Source of the DNA: Methylobacterium oryzihabitans
GTDB taxonomy: Bacteria; Pseudomonadota; Alphaproteobacteria; Rhizobiales; Beijerinckiaceae
Length of the DNA: 64,000 nucleotides
Assembly (NCBI RefSeq): GCF_004004555.2
Contig: NZ_SACP01000017.1
Span: forward strand, 59,527 to 123,526
Direction: 5' to 3'
In this document: one piece after another, positions 44,159 through 54,079 of the stretch
How the letters are laid out: the number at the start of each line of letters is the position of its first letter
Position numbering within the stretch: position 1 is the stretch's first letter
The notes under the pieces: generated by a model
Told to the model about the DNA's origin: nothing
Database searches by the model: none
What the model saw: the letters and a program-made list of their open reading frames with translations, nothing else
Made by a program: the position numbers and the translations under genes

Positions 44159-44342
44159 TTTCCGGGTCCGTTCCGGACCTGCGCGCATGCAGCGTCAGCG
44201 GAATGCGACCCGGGATCCAGCGCAAGGAATGCCGCGAAGCGGCTCAGCTTGTCAGAACTGTGGCTGAGTACGGACGCTGCGCGACTCATTATGCTGGTTC
44301 CCGGATCTCCTTCCGCTGTCGCTCCAGTCGTCCGGGAAAGGG
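44159..44342. repeat. inverted repeat family D, copy 2
   Basis: Matches copy D1 at 3.4 kb in order and spacing: GAATGCGACCCGGGATCCAG, AAGGAATGCCGCGAAGCG, then ATTATGCTGGTTCCCGG. The gap 44,097-44,485 holds this element and no gene. Confidence 0.7.
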
Positions 44343-44485
44343 GGAGTGCACCCCCGACAGTTCCCCAAGGGGACTTCGAGGCCGAGGCGGTCGCCTCCTG
44401 ACGCGCGGCCGAACCGCGAGGCCCGCCCCGCTGACGCCGCGTTGACAGCGCAGGGACCGCGGCCGATACCGCGGCCGGTCCCCCG

Positions 44486-46456
44486 ATGCCCAGACAGCTC
44501 CTCAAGACAGCGACGATCATCGCCCACGACCTCGTGGCGACGGCCCTCGCGGTGATCCTCACCTTCGTCATCCGCTTCGACGGCCCGATGCTCGCCGAGC
44601 GGATCGGGCACCTGCCGCTGCTGCTGCCGCCCTTCGTGGCCCTCGCCGCCCTGGTCTACCGGCATTTCGGGCTCTACCGCTCCAAGTGGCGCTTCGCCTC
44701 GCTGCCCGACCTCGCCGACATCGTGCGGGCGGTGTCGGTGCTGTGCCTCGTGCTGCTCGTCGTCGACTACCTGCTGGTGTCGCCGGTGGCGTTCGGAATC
44801 TACTTCTTCGGCAAGATCGCGATCGGGCTGTATTTCGTCCTGCAGATCTTCCTGCTCGGCGGGCCGCGCCTCGCGTTCCGCTACCTCAAGTACAGCCGCA
44901 CCCGCCAGAACCTCGCCCGCTCCCCGGCGACGCCGACGCTGCTGCTCGGCCGCGGCGGCGATATCGAGGTGGTGCTGCGGGCGGTCGAATCCGGCACGGT
45001 GCGCAAGCTCGCGCCGCTCGGCATCCTGTCGCCGCGGCCGGAGGAGCAGGGCCAGACCCTGCGCGGCGTGCGGGTGTTCGGCGGGTTCTCCGACCTGGAG
45101 CGGATCGTCGCCGACTTCGCCGCCCGCGGCATCGCCGTGCGCCGCCTCGTCGCGACGCCGAGCGCGCTCGCGCCGGAGGCCCGCCCCGACGACCTCATCG
45201 CCCGCGCCCGCCGCCTCGGCCTGCCGCTCGCCCGGGTGGCCAGCCTCGGCGAGGGCCTGCGCGACGCCGAACTGGCGCCGCTGGAGATCGAGGACCTGCT
45301 GCTGCGCCCGACCGTCGCCATCGACCGGCCGCGGCTGGAGCATTTTCTGCGCGGCCGGCGGGTGGTGGTCACCGGCGGCGGCGGCTCGATCGGCTCGGAG
45401 ATCTGCGCCCGCGCCGTCGCCTTCGGCGCCGCGTCGGTGCTGGTTCTGGAGAATTCCGAGCCGGCGCTGCACGGGGTGCTGAGCCAGCCGGCCCTGGCCC
45501 AGGGCGAGGCCGAGGTGACGGGGACCATCGCCGACATCCGCGACCGCGAGCGGCTGTTTTCGGTCCTGGCGGCGTTCCGGCCGGACTACGTCTTCCACGC
45601 CGCGGCGCTCAAGCAGGTGCCCTACCTCGAGCGCGACTGGACCGAGGGCATCAAGACCAACGTGTTCGGCTCGGTCAACGTCGCCGACGCGGCGCTCGCG
45701 GCCGGGGCCCGGGCGCTGGTGATGATCTCGACCGACAAGGCGATCGAACCGGTGTCGCAGCTCGGCGCCACCAAGCGCTTCGCCGAGATGTACGCGCAAG
45801 CCCTCGACGCCCAGAATGCCCTCGATGCCCGGCACAGGGCGGACGGCGCCCCGCGCCTCGTCGCGGTGCGGTTCGGCAACGTCCTCGGCTCGGTCGGCTC
45901 GGTGGTGCCGGTGTTCAAGGCGCAGATCGCCCGCGGCGGCCCCGTCACCGTCACCCATCCCGACATGGTGCGCTACTTCATGACGGTGCGGGAGGCCTCC
46001 GACCTCGTGCTCACCGCCGCCTCGCACGCCGACCGCGAGGCGCGGGAGGCGGCGGCCGGCGACCAGCGCGCCGCCGTCTACGTGCTCAAGATGGGCCAGC
46101 CGGTGCGCATCCGGGACCTGGCCGAGCGGATGATCCGGCTCGCCGGCTTCGAGCCCGGCGTGGACATCGAGGTCGTCACCACGGGCGCCCGGCCGGGCGA
46201 GCGGCTGAACGAGATCCTGTTCGCCCACGACGAGCCGATGGTGAACCTCGACGGCATCGACGGCGTGATGGCGGCGCGTCCGATCTTCGCCGACCGAGGC
46301 CAACTCGAACGCTGGCTCGCCCGGCTCGACGCCGCGGTGGCGGCCGGCGACCGCGGCGCGGCCGAGGGGGTGTTCGAGGAGGCGATCCCCGACTTCGCCC
46401 GCCGGCCGGGAGCCGCCTGCGCCCCGGAACCGGCCCTGCGCCCGGCCCTCACCTGA
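44486..46456 (+). CDS. FlaA1/CapD/WbpM-type UDP-sugar 4,6-dehydratase/epimerase
   Basis: 656 residues: four N-terminal membrane helices (1-145), a first Rossmann-like domain (about 150-290), then an extended SDR domain with GGGGSIGSEICARA near residue 296, STDKAIEPVSQLGATKRFAE as the active-site region and FGNVLGSVGSVVPVF. This is the inner-membrane enzyme that starts synthesis of modified amino sugars for O-antigen, capsule or flagellin. No glycosyltransferase cluster surrounds it. Confidence 0.93.
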   Translation: MPRQLLKTATIIAHDLVATALAVILTFVIRFDGPMLAERIGHLPLLLPPFVALAALVYRHFGLYRSKWRFASLPDLADIVRAVSVLCLVLLVVDYLLVSPVAFGIYFFGKIAIGLYFVLQIFLLGGPRLAFRYLKYSRTRQNLARSPATPTLLLGRGGDIEVVLRAVESGTVRKLAPLGILSPRPEEQGQTLRGVRVFGGFSDLERIVADFAARGIAVRRLVATPSALAPEARPDDLIARARRLGLPLARVASLGEGLRDAELAPLEIEDLLLRPTVAIDRPRLEHFLRGRRVVVTGGGGSIGSEICARAVAFGAASVLVLENSEPALHGVLSQPALAQGEAEVTGTIADIRDRERLFSVLAAFRPDYVFHAAALKQVPYLERDWTEGIKTNVFGSVNVADAALAAGARALVMISTDKAIEPVSQLGATKRFAEMYAQALDAQNALDARHRADGAPRLVAVRFGNVLGSVGSVVPVFKAQIARGGPVTVTHPDMVRYFMTVREASDLVLTAASHADREAREAAAGDQRAAVYVLKMGQPVRIRDLAERMIRLAGFEPGVDIEVVTTGARPGERLNEILFAHDEPMVNLDGIDGVMAARPIFADRGQLERWLARLDAAVAAGDRGAAEGVFEEAIPDFARRPGAACAPEPALRPALT

Positions 46457-46579
46457 GCGGCCGGCGATGCGGGTTTTGCATCGCCGGATACCGTCTTTGG
46501 ATTGGAGCGCGAACCGCCCCGCTCCGTAAGCTCCCGGAAACCGCACGGCGACGCGCCGGCGAGCCCGGGAGGACACCGC

Positions 46580-47662
46580 ATGACCACGACACGGCGCAGC
46601 CTGCTGGGAGCCGCCGCGGCCCTGGCCGCCCTGCCGCGCGGGGCCCGCGCCCAGGCATTCCCGTTCACGCCCAACCAGCGCTACCCCGACCCGGCGGTCG
46701 AGATCCTCGATCCGGGCTTCGCGAAGTACCGGATCTACAGCAGCACCCTGGAGCAGCTCGCCAGCGGGATGCGCTGGGCCGAGGGACCGGCCTACTTCCC
46801 CGAGACCGGCACCCTGCTGGTCAGCGACATCCCCAACAACCGGATCATGCGGTACGACGAGGCGAGCGGCCGGTTCTCGGTGTTCCGCAGCCCGTCGAAC
46901 TACGCCAACGGCAACACCCGCGACCGGCAGGGCCGGCTCGTCACCTGCGAGCATTCGGTGACCCGGCGGGTGACCCGCACCGAGCGCGACGGGTCGCTCA
47001 CCGTGCTGGCCGACAGCCACGCCGGCAAGCGGCTCAACGCGCCCAACGACGTGGTGGTGAAGTCCGACGGCTCGGTCTGGTTCACCGACCCGCTGTTCGG
47101 GATCAACGGCAACTGGGAGGGCTTCAAGGCGCAGCCCGAGCAGGCCGGCACCTTCGTCTACCGCATCGACCCGGCCGGCGGCCTGACGCCGGTCGTCACC
47201 GACCTCGTCAACCCGAACGGGCTCGCCTTCTCGCCCGACGAGTCGAAGCTCTACGTCGTCGAGTGGAAGGGCACCCCCAACCGCAGCATCTGGAGCTTCG
47301 ACCTGCGCCCGGACGGCACGGTGGCCAACAAGACGAAGCTCATCGACGCCGCCGACCAGGGCGCGCTCGACGGGTTCAAGGTCGACCGCGACGGCAACCT
47401 GTGGTGCGGCTGGGGCAGCAACGGCGCCCTCCAGGCCGAGCCGGCGGAGGTCGGCGGGCGCCGGGTCTACGGTCTCAGGGGCCAGCCGGAGGATCTCGAC
47501 GGCGTGATGGTGTTCGACCCGAGGGGCAAGGCGATCGGCTTCATCCGCCTGCCGGAGCGCTGCCCGAACCTCACCTTCGGCGGGCCGAAGAACAACCGGC
47601 TCTACATGGCGAGTTCGCACTCGCTCTACGCGCTCTACGTCGAGGCGCACGGGGCGGTGTGA
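46580..47662 (+). CDS. SMP-30/gluconolactonase-like protein, Tat-exported
   Basis: 360 residues. A twin-arginine leader (TTRRSLLGAAAALAALP) ends near GARAQ. The mature part is a six-bladed propeller with the SMP-30 metal site residues: Glu in RWAEGPAYF, Asn in NAPNDVVV and NPNGLAF, Asp in GALDGFKVD. It probably hydrolyses a sugar lactone in the periplasm. GGGAGG precedes the ATG. Confidence 0.92.
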   Translation: MTTTRRSLLGAAAALAALPRGARAQAFPFTPNQRYPDPAVEILDPGFAKYRIYSSTLEQLASGMRWAEGPAYFPETGTLLVSDIPNNRIMRYDEASGRFSVFRSPSNYANGNTRDRQGRLVTCEHSVTRRVTRTERDGSLTVLADSHAGKRLNAPNDVVVKSDGSVWFTDPLFGINGNWEGFKAQPEQAGTFVYRIDPAGGLTPVVTDLVNPNGLAFSPDESKLYVVEWKGTPNRSIWSFDLRPDGTVANKTKLIDAADQGALDGFKVDRDGNLWCGWGSNGALQAEPAEVGGRRVYGLRGQPEDLDGVMVFDPRGKAIGFIRLPERCPNLTFGGPKNNRLYMASSHSLYALYVEAHGAV

Positions 47663-47844
47663 CAGTCCTCGGCGGTGACGAATCGCAACCGGTTCCATCT
47701 GTCCGCGCCGGTGAACGAACCTTGGGGCTCAGGGCCTCACAGGCGGACCACGGCACGTCGTGCGCGTTCTCCTCGCCCCGCTCTCGCGGCGAGGAGAAGG
47801 CTCGCGCTCCTCACCACACGCGAGCGGGTCGCCCGTCTGCGCCC

Positions 47845-48873
47845 CTACCGGCCGTGCTCGCGCGCCACCGCGCGCTTGACCACCTGGAGCACCTCCGGGT
47901 TCGACAGGAACAGATCGTGGTTGATGAGGCCGCTGCCGTACTCGGAGGCGTCGGCCACCCGCACGCCGAGGGCCTCCAGGCGCTCGCGGTCGGCGGCGCC
48001 GGCCCGCATCACGCCGCCGGCGATCCGGCTCGACAGGCCGAGCGCCCGGTCGTTGGTCGACGAGATCACGGTGATCTTGGCGGCGTCGGGGCCGAGGCGC
48101 TCGACGCCGCTGGTGAACAGGTCGATGTCGATGTCGGGGGCGGCGAGCACCACCGCGCCGATCTTCGTCATCGCCCCCTCGCCGGCATCGGCCCGCAGCA
48201 TGCGCAGGGTCTCGAGCGTCAGGAGCGTGCCCATCGAGTGCGCGACGATGTGGACGCGCCCGCCGCTCGTCGAGGCGGCGACCGCCCGCAGCAGGTCTTC
48301 GAGGGCGTCGCGCGACCACAGCGCGCTCTCGCGGTCGTAGCCGTAATCGAAGGTCGAGGCGGCGGACGGCCAGGTGAACAGCGCCGAGGCGCCGTGGAAG
48401 CGGATGCCGTCCGAGAGCTGGGCGGCGCTGAGGGCGGCGGATTCGAACGACTCGCGGTAGCCGTGGACGTAGAGCAGCACGTCGCGGCCCAGCGCCGCCT
48501 CGGCGAAGGCGGTGGCGGCGGCCGGACCCGTCTCGACCCGCGGCACGCCGGCGATCGCCCAGTCACCGGTGACCACCGACGACACCTTGCCGATCAGCGA
48601 GCGGTCGGGCGCCGTGAGCCGCACCGGGGCGAAGGAGAGGCCGCGGCCGCGCTGGTCGCCGAAATAGGGCGGCCGGTTCGGGTCCTGGGCCGGCCGGCGG
48701 GTGGTGGCGACGAGGAGGAGCGGGCTGACGTCGAGGGCCGACTGCTTCTCCGGCACCGCGACGGTGCCGGTCATCAGGGTCTCGCCGAAGCAGCCGCCGA
48801 GGGACAGGGCGGCGAGGGAGGCGCCCGCGAGCCGGACCATCCCGCGGCGCGTCGGCCCGATACGCTGTGTCAT
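47845..48873 (-). CDS. DUF900-type alpha/beta hydrolase lipoprotein
   Basis: 342 residues. A signal with lipobox SLGGC places the lipidated Cys near residue 28. The hydrolase core shows VHGYRESFESAA, the nucleophile elbow VAHSMGTLLTLE, VVLAAPDIDIDLF and a terminal NHDLFLSN region carrying the His. The product is probably an envelope esterase of unknown target. Confidence 0.88.
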   Translation of the reverse strand: MTQRIGPTRRGMVRLAGASLAALSLGGCFGETLMTGTVAVPEKQSALDVSPLLLVATTRRPAQDPNRPPYFGDQRGRGLSFAPVRLTAPDRSLIGKVSSVVTGDWAIAGVPRVETGPAAATAFAEAALGRDVLLYVHGYRESFESAALSAAQLSDGIRFHGASALFTWPSAASTFDYGYDRESALWSRDALEDLLRAVAASTSGGRVHIVAHSMGTLLTLETLRMLRADAGEGAMTKIGAVVLAAPDIDIDLFTSGVERLGPDAAKITVISSTNDRALGLSSRIAGGVMRAGAADRERLEALGVRVADASEYGSGLINHDLFLSNPEVLQVVKRAVAREHGR

Positions 48874-49100
48874 CACCCCTCGCCCATCCCGTTCCTCCGG
48901 CCGTGCCGGCGCCCGTGCTTTCGAGGCAAGAGATGCGGCACCATCGTGGCCGGGTCACGGCGCCGCCGCGGTGCCGGGCGCCGGACGGGCCGGCTGTGTC
49001 CGGGGCGACACGGGACGGGCGTGGACAACCGAGGCCCCTCCCCCAAAGGCCGCCTCGGCGGGGCCTCGACGCCGCCGCGGCCAGCCGGCACAACGGAGCC

Positions 49101-50081
49101 ATGACGCGCTCGCCGGCTCCCGACCTCGACCAACTCCTCCAGGGCAACCGGGCGGCCCTCGCCCGCGCCATCACGCTGGTCGAATCGAAGCGGCCCGACC
49201 ACCGCGCCACCGCCCGCGCCCTGCTCGATGCGGCGCTGCCTCATACCGGCAACGCGGTGCGGGTCGGCATCACCGGCGTGCCCGGCGTCGGCAAGTCGAC
49301 CACCATCGACGCGCTCGGCGCCAACCTGACCGCGCGCGGGCACCGGGTGGCGGTGCTGGCCGTCGATCCGAGCTCGACCCGCACCGGTGGCTCGATCCTC
49401 GGCGACAAGACCCGGATGGCGCGGCTCGCCGCCGATCCCAACGCCTACATCCGCCCCTCGCCGTCCTCCGGCACGCTGGGCGGCGTCGCCGCCAAGACCC
49501 GCGAGACGATGCTGCTGTGCGAGGCCGCCGGCTTCGACGTGGTGCTGGTCGAGACCGTCGGCGTCGGCCAGTCCGAGACGGCGGTGGCCGACCTCACCGA
49601 CTTCTTCCTCGTGCTGATGCTGCCGGGGGCCGGCGACGAGCTGCAGGGCATCAAGAAGGGCATCCTCGAACTCGCCGACATGATCGCGGTCAACAAGGCC
49701 GACGGCGAGGACGGTCGGCGGCGGGCGGGCGCGGCCGCGGCGGAGTACCGGGCGGCCCTGCACATCCTGACACCGGCGAGCGCCACCTGGACGCCGCCGG
49801 TGGTGACGGTCTCCGGCCTCGCCAACCAGGGCCTCGACGCCCTGTGGGACAACGTGCTGGACCACCGCCGCAAGCTCACGGCGACGGGCGAGATCGCGGC
49901 CCGGCGCCGGGAGCAGGACGTGAAGTGGATGTGGGCGATGGTCCACGAACGGCTGCACCAGCGCCTCACCGGCAGCGCCGAGGTGCGCCGGCAGACCGCC
50001 GAGGCCGAGCGCGCCGTCGCGGCGGGCGAGCAGTCCGCGGCCGCCGGCGCCGACCGGATCGCCGAAATGATCGGGCTGTGA
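49101..50081 (+). CDS. meaB: methylmalonyl-CoA mutase-associated GTPase MeaB
   Basis: 326 residues of the ArgK/MeaB family: P-loop GVPGVGKSTT near residue 60, the ILGDKTRM and PSSGTLGGVAAKTRE switch regions, ETVGVGQSE, and base-recognition NKAD. MeaB protects and reloads cobalamin-dependent methylmalonyl-CoA mutase, and is needed in Methylobacterium for growth through the ethylmalonyl-CoA pathway. The mutase genes are not in the window. A C-terminal dimerisation arm (KWMWAMVHERLHQRL) is present. Confidence 0.95.
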   Translation: MTRSPAPDLDQLLQGNRAALARAITLVESKRPDHRATARALLDAALPHTGNAVRVGITGVPGVGKSTTIDALGANLTARGHRVAVLAVDPSSTRTGGSILGDKTRMARLAADPNAYIRPSPSSGTLGGVAAKTRETMLLCEAAGFDVVLVETVGVGQSETAVADLTDFFLVLMLPGAGDELQGIKKGILELADMIAVNKADGEDGRRRAGAAAAEYRAALHILTPASATWTPPVVTVSGLANQGLDALWDNVLDHRRKLTATGEIAARRREQDVKWMWAMVHERLHQRLTGSAEVRRQTAEAERAVAAGEQSAAAGADRIAEMIGL

Positions 50082-50176
50082 GGAGCGGTTCCGGCTTGAA
50101 AAAACCGGCGATGTCACCCAAAGTCAACGGGTGAGAGCCCGCGGTGGGCAAGACCGCGAGCCCTCTTGTCTGGCGA

Positions 50177-50263
50177 CTACCAGCGAAGCCCGATCGTGAT
50201 GGTCAGAGACCATCCGGTCGGGTTTTTCGCGACGGTGATCGTCACGATCGGCCAGCCGATCAT
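50177..50263 (-). CDS. possible 28-residue hydrophobic peptide
   Basis: ATG with GGAGGAGG ten bases upstream; the peptide is MIGWPIVTITVAKNPTGWSL followed by TITIGLRW. It is rich in Ile, Val, Thr and Trp in an alternating pattern, suggesting membrane or strand-forming behaviour. It lies alone in the gap 50,082-50,509. It could be a small membrane peptide or a type I toxin, or chance. Confidence 0.35.
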   Translation of the reverse strand: MIGWPIVTITVAKNPTGWSLTITIGLRW

Positions 50264-50509
50264 GCCATGCTCACCTCCTCCCCGGTCATGCCTGCTCGAA
50301 CGGCGGCGGTCGGCGGTTCCGCCGCAAGCCCCGCTGCCCCGGGACCCTCGCGACCGGGAAGGATGTTGCCCGACATCGCAAAGTGACACGCTTGACCCTG
50401 CGGCATCAAGCACGACGGCGGGCCGCATCGCGCCGGGACCGCGGGCGGGCTATATGGCGCAGGGACAGCCGGAGCCCGCGCAGGCTCCGCCGCCCGCGAG
50501 GAGACGCCC

Positions 50510-51943
50510 ATGACCATCGCCTTCCCGGTTCCGGATCCCGCCATCCTCGCCCGCCGCGACGCGATCATCGCGGGGCTGCGTCCGCTGGTCGCCGCCGAGG
50601 CGCTGGTGACGAGCGAGGACGAGCGTCGCGCCTTCGAGACCGACGGGCTCACCGCCTACCGGCAGATGCCGCTCGCCGTGGTGCTGCCCTCGACCACCGA
50701 GGAGGTCGCGGCGGTGATGCGCTACTGCCACCAGCAGGGCGTGCGGGTGGTGCCGCGCGGGGCCGGCACCTCGCTCGCCGGCGGCGCCATCGCCCAGGAG
50801 GACGCGGTGATCCTCGGCGTCGCCAAGATGAACCGGGTGCTCGCCGTCGACTTCGCCGACCGCACCGCCCGGGTCCAGGCCGGGATCACCAACCTCGCCA
50901 TCAGCGCGGCCGTCGCGCACGAGGGCTTCTTCTACGCCCCCGACCCGTCGAGCCAGCTCGCCTGCACCATCGCGGGCAACATCGCGATGAATTCGGGCGG
51001 CGCCCACTGCCTCAAATACGGCGTCACCACCAACAACCTGATGGGCGTCACCCTGGTGATGGTCGACGGCACGGTGGTGGAGATCGGCGGCGACCACCTC
51101 GACAGCGCCGGCTACGACCTGCTCGGCCTGATCTGCGGCTCGGAGGGGCAGCTCGGCATCGTCACCGAGGCGAGCGTGCGGATCCTGCGCGCCGCCGAGG
51201 GCGCGCGCCCGGCCCTGATGGGCTTCGGCTCGGTCGAGGCGGCGGGCGCCTGCACGGCGGCGATCATCGGCGCCGGCATCATCCCGGTGGCGATCGAGTA
51301 CATGGACCGCGAGGCGATCACGATCTGCGAGGCCTTCGCCCATGCCGGCTACCCCCTCGACGCCGAGGCGATGCTCATCATCGAGGTCGAGGGCTCGGAC
51401 CAGGAATGCGACGCGATGCTGGCCCGCATCTGCGAGATCGCCGCGCCGTTCGCGCCGACCAGCCTGAAGGTGTCGCAGTCGGAGGCCGAGAGCGCGGCGA
51501 TCTGGAAGGGCCGCAAGTCGGCCTTCGGGGCGACCGGCCGAATCTCCGACTACATCTGCATGGACGGCACGATCCCGACCGGCCGGCTCGCCCACGTGCT
51601 GGAGCGCATCGGCGAGATCACCCGGTCCTACGGCCTGCGCTGCGCCAACGTCTTCCACGCCGGCGACGGCAACCTGCACCCGCTGATCCTGTTCGACATC
51701 AACACGCCCGGCGAGATGGAGAAGGCCGAGGCCGCCGGCGAGGACATGCTGAGGCTCTGCGTCGAGGTCGGCGGCTGCCTCACCGGCGAGCACGGCGTCG
51801 GCATCGAGAAGCGCGACCTGATGACCGTGCAGTACAACCAGGCCGACCTGCACCAGCAGATGCGGGTGCGGGCGGTGTTCGACCCGGCCTGGCTGATGAA
51901 CCCGGCCAAGGTGTTTCCGCTCGAAGGCCGCATCGCCGCCTGA
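50510..51943 (+). CDS. FAD-linked oxidase, GlcD/D-lactate dehydrogenase-like
   Basis: 477 residues: the FAD_binding_4 fold (VVPRGAGTSLAGGAIAQ, GGAHCLKYGVTTNN, CGSEGQLGIVTEA) and the FAD-oxidase C-domain with NVFHAGDGNLHP and GEHGVGIEKRDLM. Homologues are the GlcD subunit of glycolate oxidase and D-2-hydroxyacid dehydrogenases. The glcE and glcF partner genes do not follow it here, so it may act alone or with distant partners. Confidence 0.93.
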   Translation: MTIAFPVPDPAILARRDAIIAGLRPLVAAEALVTSEDERRAFETDGLTAYRQMPLAVVLPSTTEEVAAVMRYCHQQGVRVVPRGAGTSLAGGAIAQEDAVILGVAKMNRVLAVDFADRTARVQAGITNLAISAAVAHEGFFYAPDPSSQLACTIAGNIAMNSGGAHCLKYGVTTNNLMGVTLVMVDGTVVEIGGDHLDSAGYDLLGLICGSEGQLGIVTEASVRILRAAEGARPALMGFGSVEAAGACTAAIIGAGIIPVAIEYMDREAITICEAFAHAGYPLDAEAMLIIEVEGSDQECDAMLARICEIAAPFAPTSLKVSQSEAESAAIWKGRKSAFGATGRISDYICMDGTIPTGRLAHVLERIGEITRSYGLRCANVFHAGDGNLHPLILFDINTPGEMEKAEAAGEDMLRLCVEVGGCLTGEHGVGIEKRDLMTVQYNQADLHQQMRVRAVFDPAWLMNPAKVFPLEGRIAA

Positions 51944-51951
51944 ACCCAGGC

Positions 51952-51976
51952 GGGGCCGGAGCGCCGCTCCGGCCCC
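51952..51976. terminator. bidirectional hairpin
   Basis: Perfect 11-bp stem GGGGCCGGAGC/GCTCCGGCCCC with a 3-base loop, between the convergent GlcD-like and amidase genes. There is no T-run. Confidence 0.6.
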
Positions 51977-51984
51977 GGGCGGCT

Positions 51985-53268
51985 TCAGCCCAGCACCGCC
52001 TCGACCCCGGCGCCGATCTCCAGCAGGCGCCGGTCCTGGCCGTGGCGGGCGAGCAGCATCAGCCCGGCCGGCAGGCTCAGGTCCGGCATCGGCAGCGACA
52101 GGCCGCAGAGGTCGAACAGGTTGCCGACCATGGTGTTGCGCAGCATCAGCAGGTTGGTGCGGTTGAAGGCGTCGTCGGCCTCGACCGACGCGATGGTCGG
52201 CGCCGGGGTCGCGGTCGCCGGCAGGGCCAGGACGTCGAGGTCGGCGAGCCGGGTGTCGCAGTCGCGGATCAGCCCGGCGCGGGCGCGCATCATCCGGATG
52301 TAGGTCCCGGCCTCCATGGAGCGGCCGCGGGTGATGCGGGCATGGACCCGCGGGTCGAAGGCCGCCATCTCGGCATCGAGCCAGTCGGCGTGGATCTCGT
52401 AGGCCTCGACGGCGGCGATCGGCGCGGCGGCCGTCGCCTCGGTCATCCGGGCGAGCAGGTCCTCGATCGACGTGTCGACGACGCGGGCGCCGGCGGCCGA
52501 GAGCCGGGCGAGCGCCGCCTCGAACGCCGCGGCGACGGCCGGGTCGGTCTCGGTGAACAGGATCCCGCGCGGCACCCCGACCCGCAGGCCCGCGAGGGAG
52601 GCCGTGCGCAGGGGCGCCGGCTCCTCGCCCGCCATCACCGCGTCGGCGGCGGCGCAGGCCGCGACGGTGCGGGCGAGCGGGCCGATCGAATCGAGGGAGG
52701 GCGAGAGCGGGAAGGCGCCGTCGAGCGGCACCCGCCGGGCGGTCGGCTTGAAGCCGACGACGCCGTTGAGCGAGGCCGGGATGCGCACCGAGCCGCCGGT
52801 ATCGGTGCCGATGGCGATGTCGCTGGTGCCCGTCGCCGCCGAGACGCCGGCGCCCGAGGACGAGCCGCCCGGCACCCGCGACGGGTCGGCGGCGTTGCCG
52901 GGCGTGCCCCAGTGCGGGTTGAGGCCGAGGCCCGAGAACGCGAACTCGGACATGTTGGTCTTGCCGACGATCACCGCGCCGGCCCGGCGCAGGCGGGCGA
53001 CCACGGGAGCGTCGGCGGCGGCCGGAGCCGCCTTGCGCCGCAGCGCCGAGCCGGCCGTCGTCGGCTCGCCGGCGACGTCGAACAGGTCCTTGATCGACAC
53101 GATCGCGCCGTCGAGCGGCCCGAGGGCGATGCCCGCCCGGCGCCGGGCATCGGCCGCGTCCGCCGCCGCCCGGGCGGCCTCGGGGTAGAGCAGGGTGAAG
53201 ACCGGGCGGCCGGCATCCGCCGCGATGGCGGCGAGGCGGCGTTCGAGGTCGTCGCGGATCGTGGTCAT
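51985..53268 (-). CDS. amidase (GatA/AtzF-like)
   Basis: 427 residues with Lys in AIVSIKDLFDVAG, cis-Ser in PGGSSSGAGVS and nucleophile Ser in GTDTGGSVRIPASLNG. It is the last gene of a run beginning with an MFS transporter and lies under the likely control of the divergent GntR regulator. The group (uptake, DUF2848 hydrolase, amidase) suggests use of an amide or ureide as nitrogen or carbon source. Substrate unknown. Confidence 0.93.
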   Translation of the reverse strand: MTTIRDDLERRLAAIAADAGRPVFTLLYPEAARAAADAADARRRAGIALGPLDGAIVSIKDLFDVAGEPTTAGSALRRKAAPAAADAPVVARLRRAGAVIVGKTNMSEFAFSGLGLNPHWGTPGNAADPSRVPGGSSSGAGVSAATGTSDIAIGTDTGGSVRIPASLNGVVGFKPTARRVPLDGAFPLSPSLDSIGPLARTVAACAAADAVMAGEEPAPLRTASLAGLRVGVPRGILFTETDPAVAAAFEAALARLSAAGARVVDTSIEDLLARMTEATAAAPIAAVEAYEIHADWLDAEMAAFDPRVHARITRGRSMEAGTYIRMMRARAGLIRDCDTRLADLDVLALPATATPAPTIASVEADDAFNRTNLLMLRNTMVGNLFDLCGLSLPMPDLSLPAGLMLLARHGQDRRLLEIGAGVEAVLG

Positions 53269-54071
53269 CGGGAGGGCTCCAGGGGGTGGGCGGAACGATG
53301 CCGGGCGGCGAGCAGGATCGCGCCGTTCCAGGCGACGGAGATCAGGAGGGCGAGGGACAGGGCCGCCGCCGCGCCGAGGCGCTCGACCGTCAGGGCGAGG
53401 CCCGCCAGGGCGACGACGAAGCCGGCGAGGCCGGGCAGGCTGAGGACGAGCACCCGCGCGGTGGCGGGGCCGCCGATGCGCGGGTGCAGGATCACCGCGA
53501 GGCTCACCATCACCACCGGCGCCAGCGCCAGCACGCCCGCCGCCGCCGGCCCGGCGGCGCGGCCGACGAGCACCACCGCGGCGACGAGGGTCATGACGAT
53601 GCCGGCCCGGATCGCCACGTCGCGCCGGCGCCCGGGCCGGCGGGGCACCGCGCCGCTGCCGCGCAGCGCCCGGCCGGCGGCGAGGCAGGCGCCGAGCACC
53701 AGAACCGCCATGACGACGGCCTCGGCGAGAGTGTGGGCCAGCGCCCGCAGCAGCGGCACCGCGGCGACCCAGACCAGGAGCCCGGCGCCGAGGCTGACGG
53801 CGAGGCCGCGGCGGCGGGCGAGGCCGGCATAGGCGAGGATGAACAGGCCGGTGGCCGAGATCGCCGGCAGGCTCGCCACCGCGGCCTCGCGCAGGAAGTC
53901 CGGCTCGTGGTCGAGGGCGAGGAAGACGTAGGCCGGACCGGCCGAGAGCGGCAGGGTCGCGATCATCGCCCCGACCAGCGGTCCGGCCCGCTCGACGCCG
54001 TAGGACGCGATCACGACGACGGCGGCGCTCGCCACCATCTTGGCGGCGAGGACGAGGAGGAAGGCCCCCAT
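53265..54071 (-). CDS. polytopic membrane protein, unknown
   Basis: 268 residues with about eight hydrophobic helices and few charges apart from short basic loops (GSGAVPRRPGRRRDVA). It opens MGAFLLVLAAKMVASAAVVV. Its stop overlaps the amidase start by 4 bp, and it begins 8 bp after the DUF2848 gene, so it belongs to the operon. A transport or membrane-anchoring role is likely; no family was recognised. Confidence 0.78.
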   Translation of the reverse strand: MGAFLLVLAAKMVASAAVVVIASYGVERAGPLVGAMIATLPLSAGPAYVFLALDHEPDFLREAAVASLPAISATGLFILAYAGLARRRGLAVSLGAGLLVWVAAVPLLRALAHTLAEAVVMAVLVLGACLAAGRALRGSGAVPRRPGRRRDVAIRAGIVMTLVAAVVLVGRAAGPAAAGVLALAPVVMVSLAVILHPRIGGPATARVLVLSLPGLAGFVVALAGLALTVERLGAAAALSLALLISVAWNGAILLAARHRSAHPLEPSR

Positions 54072-54079
54072 CGGCGGGC

